Part shown: one piece after another, positions 61,380 through 64,000 of the stretch
Numbering within the stretch: the first letter of the stretch is position 1
Layout of the letters: the number at the start of each line of letters is the position of its first letter
Assembly: GCF_000426525.1 (NCBI RefSeq)
Contig: NZ_AUFN01000014.1
Location: forward strand, 124,001-188,000
Direction: 5' to 3'
From: Nocardioides alkalitolerans DSM 16699
GTDB taxonomy: Bacteria; Actinomycetota; Actinomycetes; Propionibacteriales; Nocardioidaceae
DNA: 64,000 nt
Position numbers and translations under genes: made by a program
The notes under the pieces: generated by a model
What the model saw: only the letters and a program-made list of their open reading frames with translations
Databases searched by the model: none
What the model was told of the DNA's origin: nothing

Positions 61380-62707
61380 CGCGCCGGGTCGACGTCGCGC
61401 TCGGCGTCGTGTTCCTCCTGCTGATCGCGCTCGGCCTCGGCGCCGCGGCGCTCGCCTACGACAAGGCGTTCACGCCGCGCACCGAGGTGGTGCTGGCGAC
61501 CGGCACCGTCGGCAACGCGCTCCAGCGGGGCTCCGACGTGAAGCTCAACGGCGTGCCCGTCGGCGAGGTCACCGGCATCGAGCCCACCACCGAGGGCGCC
61601 CGGCTGACGCTCGCGCTCGAGCCCGCCATCGCGGAGGGCCTGCCCGACGACACCGTCGCCCGGCTGCTGCCCAAGACCCTGTTCGGCGAGCGCTACGTGC
61701 AGCTCGTCGCCGACGGCGCCACCTCGGGCGCGGGCATCGCCGACGGCGGCACCATCCGCCAGGACGGCTCCGACGAGGCCGTCGAGCTGGAGGAGGTGCT
61801 CGACGAGCTGCTCCCCGTGCTCCGCTCGATCCAGCCCGCCAAGCTGGCCGCCACCCTCGGCGAGCTGACGCTCCTCCTGCGCGGCCAGGGCGCCGAGATC
61901 GGCGAGTCCATGCGTGCCTGGGGCAGCTACCTCACCGACCTCAACCCCTACGTCCCCACCCTCACCGACGACCTGGCGCGCCTCGCCGAGGTGGCCGACG
62001 TGTACGACGTCGCGGCCCCCGACCTGCTCGGCGCCCTCGACGACCTGACCGTCACCGCCACGACGCTGGTCGAGCGCCGTACCACCCTCGACGACCTCTA
62101 CGCCGGCGTCATCACCGCCGCCGGCACCTCCGAGACGTGGCTGGAGGCCAACCGCGACACCATCGTGGTGCTCGCCGACGACAGCCGCGACGCGCTCGCG
62201 GCGGTCGCGCCGTACGCCGAGCAGTTCCCGTGCCTCTTCCGGTCGGTCGCCGACTTCGAGCCCGTGATCGAGGAGGTGCTGGGGGTCGGGACCGCCGAAC
62301 CCGGGCTCCACGTGGACCTCGACATCTCGTCGGCCCGCGGCGCCTACCGGCCCGGCACCGACGAGCCGACGTACCTGGTCGACGGCAGCCCCCGCTGCCC
62401 GTACACGGTGAGCTCGCGCAGCTCGGCTGCCCCGTCCGGCACGACGGCCGGCGGCACCGACGGCGGCGCCGCGCCCGCGCAGGTCGCTCCCCCGACCAGC
62501 GAGGTCGTCGCGGCCTACCTGGCGCCCGAGAACGCGCCCCGGCTGGCCCTGGCCACCGGTCTCGGCGACGCCAACTCGCCCGGGGAGAACCGGCTGATCG
62601 CCGAGCTCATGGCCCCGTCCGAGGGCATGGCCCCGTCCGACTACCCCGGCTGGGCCAGCCTGCTGGTCGGACCCGTCCTGCGCGGGGCGGAGGTGACGCT
62701 GCGATGA
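61376..62707 (+). CDS. MCE family protein (first of the set)
   Basis: A 443-residue Mce protein: an N-terminal membrane helix (RVDVALGVVFLLLIALGLGAAAL), the MCE domain (about 40-120) with GNALQRGSDVKLNGVPVGEV and LLPKTLFGERYVQL, a helical region, and a C-terminal Pro/Ser/Gly-rich tail. It is extracytoplasmic and forms part of a tunnel that passes lipids to the permeases. ATGA overlap with yrbE. Confidence 0.92.
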   Translation: MTRRVDVALGVVFLLLIALGLGAAALAYDKAFTPRTEVVLATGTVGNALQRGSDVKLNGVPVGEVTGIEPTTEGARLTLALEPAIAEGLPDDTVARLLPKTLFGERYVQLVADGATSGAGIADGGTIRQDGSDEAVELEEVLDELLPVLRSIQPAKLAATLGELTLLLRGQGAEIGESMRAWGSYLTDLNPYVPTLTDDLARLAEVADVYDVAAPDLLGALDDLTVTATTLVERRTTLDDLYAGVITAAGTSETWLEANRDTIVVLADDSRDALAAVAPYAEQFPCLFRSVADFEPVIEEVLGVGTAEPGLHVDLDISSARGAYRPGTDEPTYLVDGSPRCPYTVSSRSSAAPSGTTAGGTDGGAAPAQVAPPTSEVVAAYLAPENAPRLALATGLGDANSPGENRLIAELMAPSEGMAPSDYPGWASLLVGPVLRGAEVTLR

Positions 62708-63741
62708 CCACCCCCACCGACCGCCGCCACGTCGCCGTGCTGGCCACCAAGAGCATCGTCTTCACCCTCGTCACCCTGCTGGCGACGCTGGCCCTCGCGG
62801 CCACGATCCGCAACAGCAGCGGCGGCGGCGAGGAGTTCCGCGCCGACTTCTCCGACGTCACGAGCCTCAACCGCGGCGACGACATCCGGATGGCCGGCGT
62901 GAAGGTCGGCTCCGTGCGCGACATCGAGGTCGGCGACGACAACCTCGCCCGCGTCACCTTCACCGTCGACCCGGCCGTGACCGTGCCCGAGGGCACGCAG
63001 CTCGAGCTGCGCTTCCGCAACCTCGTCGGGCAGCGCTACATCGCGATGGAGCCGCCCGTGTCGGGCAGCGGCGGCGAGATCGAGGCGGGGCACACCTTCC
63101 CCGTCTCCGAGACGGCCCCGGCCCTCGACCTGACCCTCCTCTTCAACGGGTTCCAGCCGCTGTTCCGGCTGCTCGACCCGGAGGACGTGAACACGCTGAG
63201 CGGCCAGATCGTCGCCGTGTTCCAGGGCGACGGCGCCTCCGTCGACACCCTGCTCGCCAGCGCGGGTCGCCTCACCACCACGCTCGCCGAGCGCGACGCC
63301 GTGATCGGCGACCTCATCGACAGCCTCGGCTCCGTGCTCGAGACGGTCAGCACCCGCTCGGCGCAGCTCGACGCGACGATCGTGACGCTGCAGCAGCTCG
63401 TCACGGGCCTCGCCCAGGACCGCGACACCATCGGGCGCACGCTCGACGGCCTCGGCGCCCTCTCCGTGAGCGTCGCCGACCTGCTCGAGCAGGGCCGCGC
63501 TCCCCTGGCCGAGTCGATCGTCGGGCTCGGCGACCTGGCCGGCAACCTCTCGGACTCCGAGGAGGTGCTCGACCGGGTGCTCACGAACCTGCCGCCCAAG
63601 CTCGACGCGCTCGGCCGCACCGGCAGCTACGGCTCGTGGCTCAACTTCTACGTCTGCTCGATCCAGGGGAGCATCCCGCTGCCCGAGGGCTACCGGGGCG
63701 ACCTGGGCGCCGAACCCGACGCTGCGAGGTGCTACGCCTGA
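62704..63741 (+). CDS. MCE family protein (second of the set)
   Basis: A 345-residue Mce protein with one N-terminal membrane helix (ATKSIVFTLVTLLATLALAA), the MCE domain (about 40-120; TSLNRGDDIRMAGVKVGSVRDIEV, LRFRNLVGQRYIAME) and a long helical region (130-310) with coiled-coil character. The C-terminal YGSWLNFYVCSIQG matches the B-type Mce ending. ATGA and TGATG overlaps tie it into the operon. Confidence 0.92.
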   Translation: MTTPTDRRHVAVLATKSIVFTLVTLLATLALAATIRNSSGGGEEFRADFSDVTSLNRGDDIRMAGVKVGSVRDIEVGDDNLARVTFTVDPAVTVPEGTQLELRFRNLVGQRYIAMEPPVSGSGGEIEAGHTFPVSETAPALDLTLLFNGFQPLFRLLDPEDVNTLSGQIVAVFQGDGASVDTLLASAGRLTTTLAERDAVIGDLIDSLGSVLETVSTRSAQLDATIVTLQQLVTGLAQDRDTIGRTLDGLGALSVSVADLLEQGRAPLAESIVGLGDLAGNLSDSEEVLDRVLTNLPPKLDALGRTGSYGSWLNFYVCSIQGSIPLPEGYRGDLGAEPDAARCYA

Positions 63742-64000
63742 TGGGCACGACACGTTCCCCCCGCTTCCCGAAGGCGTTCACCGAGCGCAACCGGGTGGTC
63801 ATCGCCATCATCGGCTCGCTCAGCCTGGTGGCGGTGTTCCTCCTGGCCTTCAACGCCTCCTCGCTGCCGGTCGTCGGCTCGGGGCGCGAGTACTCCGCCG
63901 AGCTCGCCGAGGCCGGCGGGCTCGCGGTCGGCAACGAGGTGCGGGTGGCGGGCGTCCGCGTCGGCGAGGTGACCGGGATCGAGCTCGACCAGGCGGTCGT
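63741..64000 (+). CDS. MCE family protein (third of the set), 5' part
   Basis: The first 86 codons of a third Mce protein before the window ends: an N-terminal membrane helix (NRVVIAIIGSLSLVAVFLLAFNA) and the start of the MCE domain (SAELAEAGGLAVGNEVRVAG, VRVGEVTGIELD). It overlaps the preceding stop by TGATG. At least three more Mce genes are expected downstream, as in complete actinobacterial mce operons. Confidence 0.92.
   Translation, partial: MGTTRSPRFPKAFTERNRVVIAIIGSLSLVAVFLLAFNASSLPVVGSGREYSAELAEAGGLAVGNEVRVAGVRVGEVTGIELDQAV

Overview
The window comes from a high-GC actinobacterium. Very GC-rich third codon positions, frequent GTG starts, ATGA/GTGA stop-start overlaps, a canonical two-box GlnR operator, a DUF4191 gene beside lipA and an MCE locus together suggest the Nocardioidaceae (Nocardioides-like). 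That placement is inference from style and gene content; no marker gene was compared. No tRNA, rRNA, CRISPR array or integrase was seen.

Layout. 1-8.3 kb is core chromosome: the 3' end of lipB, a two-gene ABC exporter, lipA, a DUF4191 membrane protein, two tandem LppX/LprG-like lipoproteins, an RDD protein and GlnR-controlled glnA. 8.3-13.6 kb is mixed: an MFS gene bracketed by two copies of the glnA terminator, a stand-alone 5'-3' exonuclease, DUF427, a DinB protein, tryptophan 2,3-dioxygenase (kynA) and two small genes. 13.6-16.8 kb is a visibly AT-richer island: a decayed copy of the kynA 5' end, then one 806-residue protein of unknown family with a HEPN-type R-N-x3-H motif near its C-terminus and a His/Cys metal-site-like motif. 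It is a candidate for an undescribed, possibly defensive, function.

16.8-48 kb is a large catabolic supercluster. A P450/ferredoxin pair, two SDRs, an aldehyde dehydrogenase, a type I Baeyer-Villiger monooxygenase, an HSL esterase and a cyclase-family hydrolase could oxidise and open a cyclic compound. Acyl-CoA ligases, CoA-transferases, a fused double acyl-CoA dehydrogenase, crotonase, two single-hotdog hydratases and an Ltp2-like aldolase with a DUF35 partner would then shorten the acyl-CoA. A TRAP transporter supplies an acidic substrate. Regulators are an XRE-TetR fusion and a TetR, each facing a palindrome. The substrate cannot be read from sequence, but the aldolase/DUF35/hotdog/ACAD set resembles the steroid side-chain module.

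48-51.9 kb holds a MUG-type DNA glycosylase, a HAD hydrolase and a SLC13/MatC-like carrier with a GntR regulator. 52-64 kb is an envelope-lipid region: two PucR regulators bracket a catalytically dead P-type-ATPase-like membrane protein and three secreted proteins, followed by an MCE importer operon whose first gene fuses the ATPase to a YrbE permease. Three copies of an inverted repeat TTGTCA-N6-TGACAA occur only at promoters of this region and suggest one regulon. A second motif, GTGAC-N4-GTCAC, lies upstream of four transcription units in the window.
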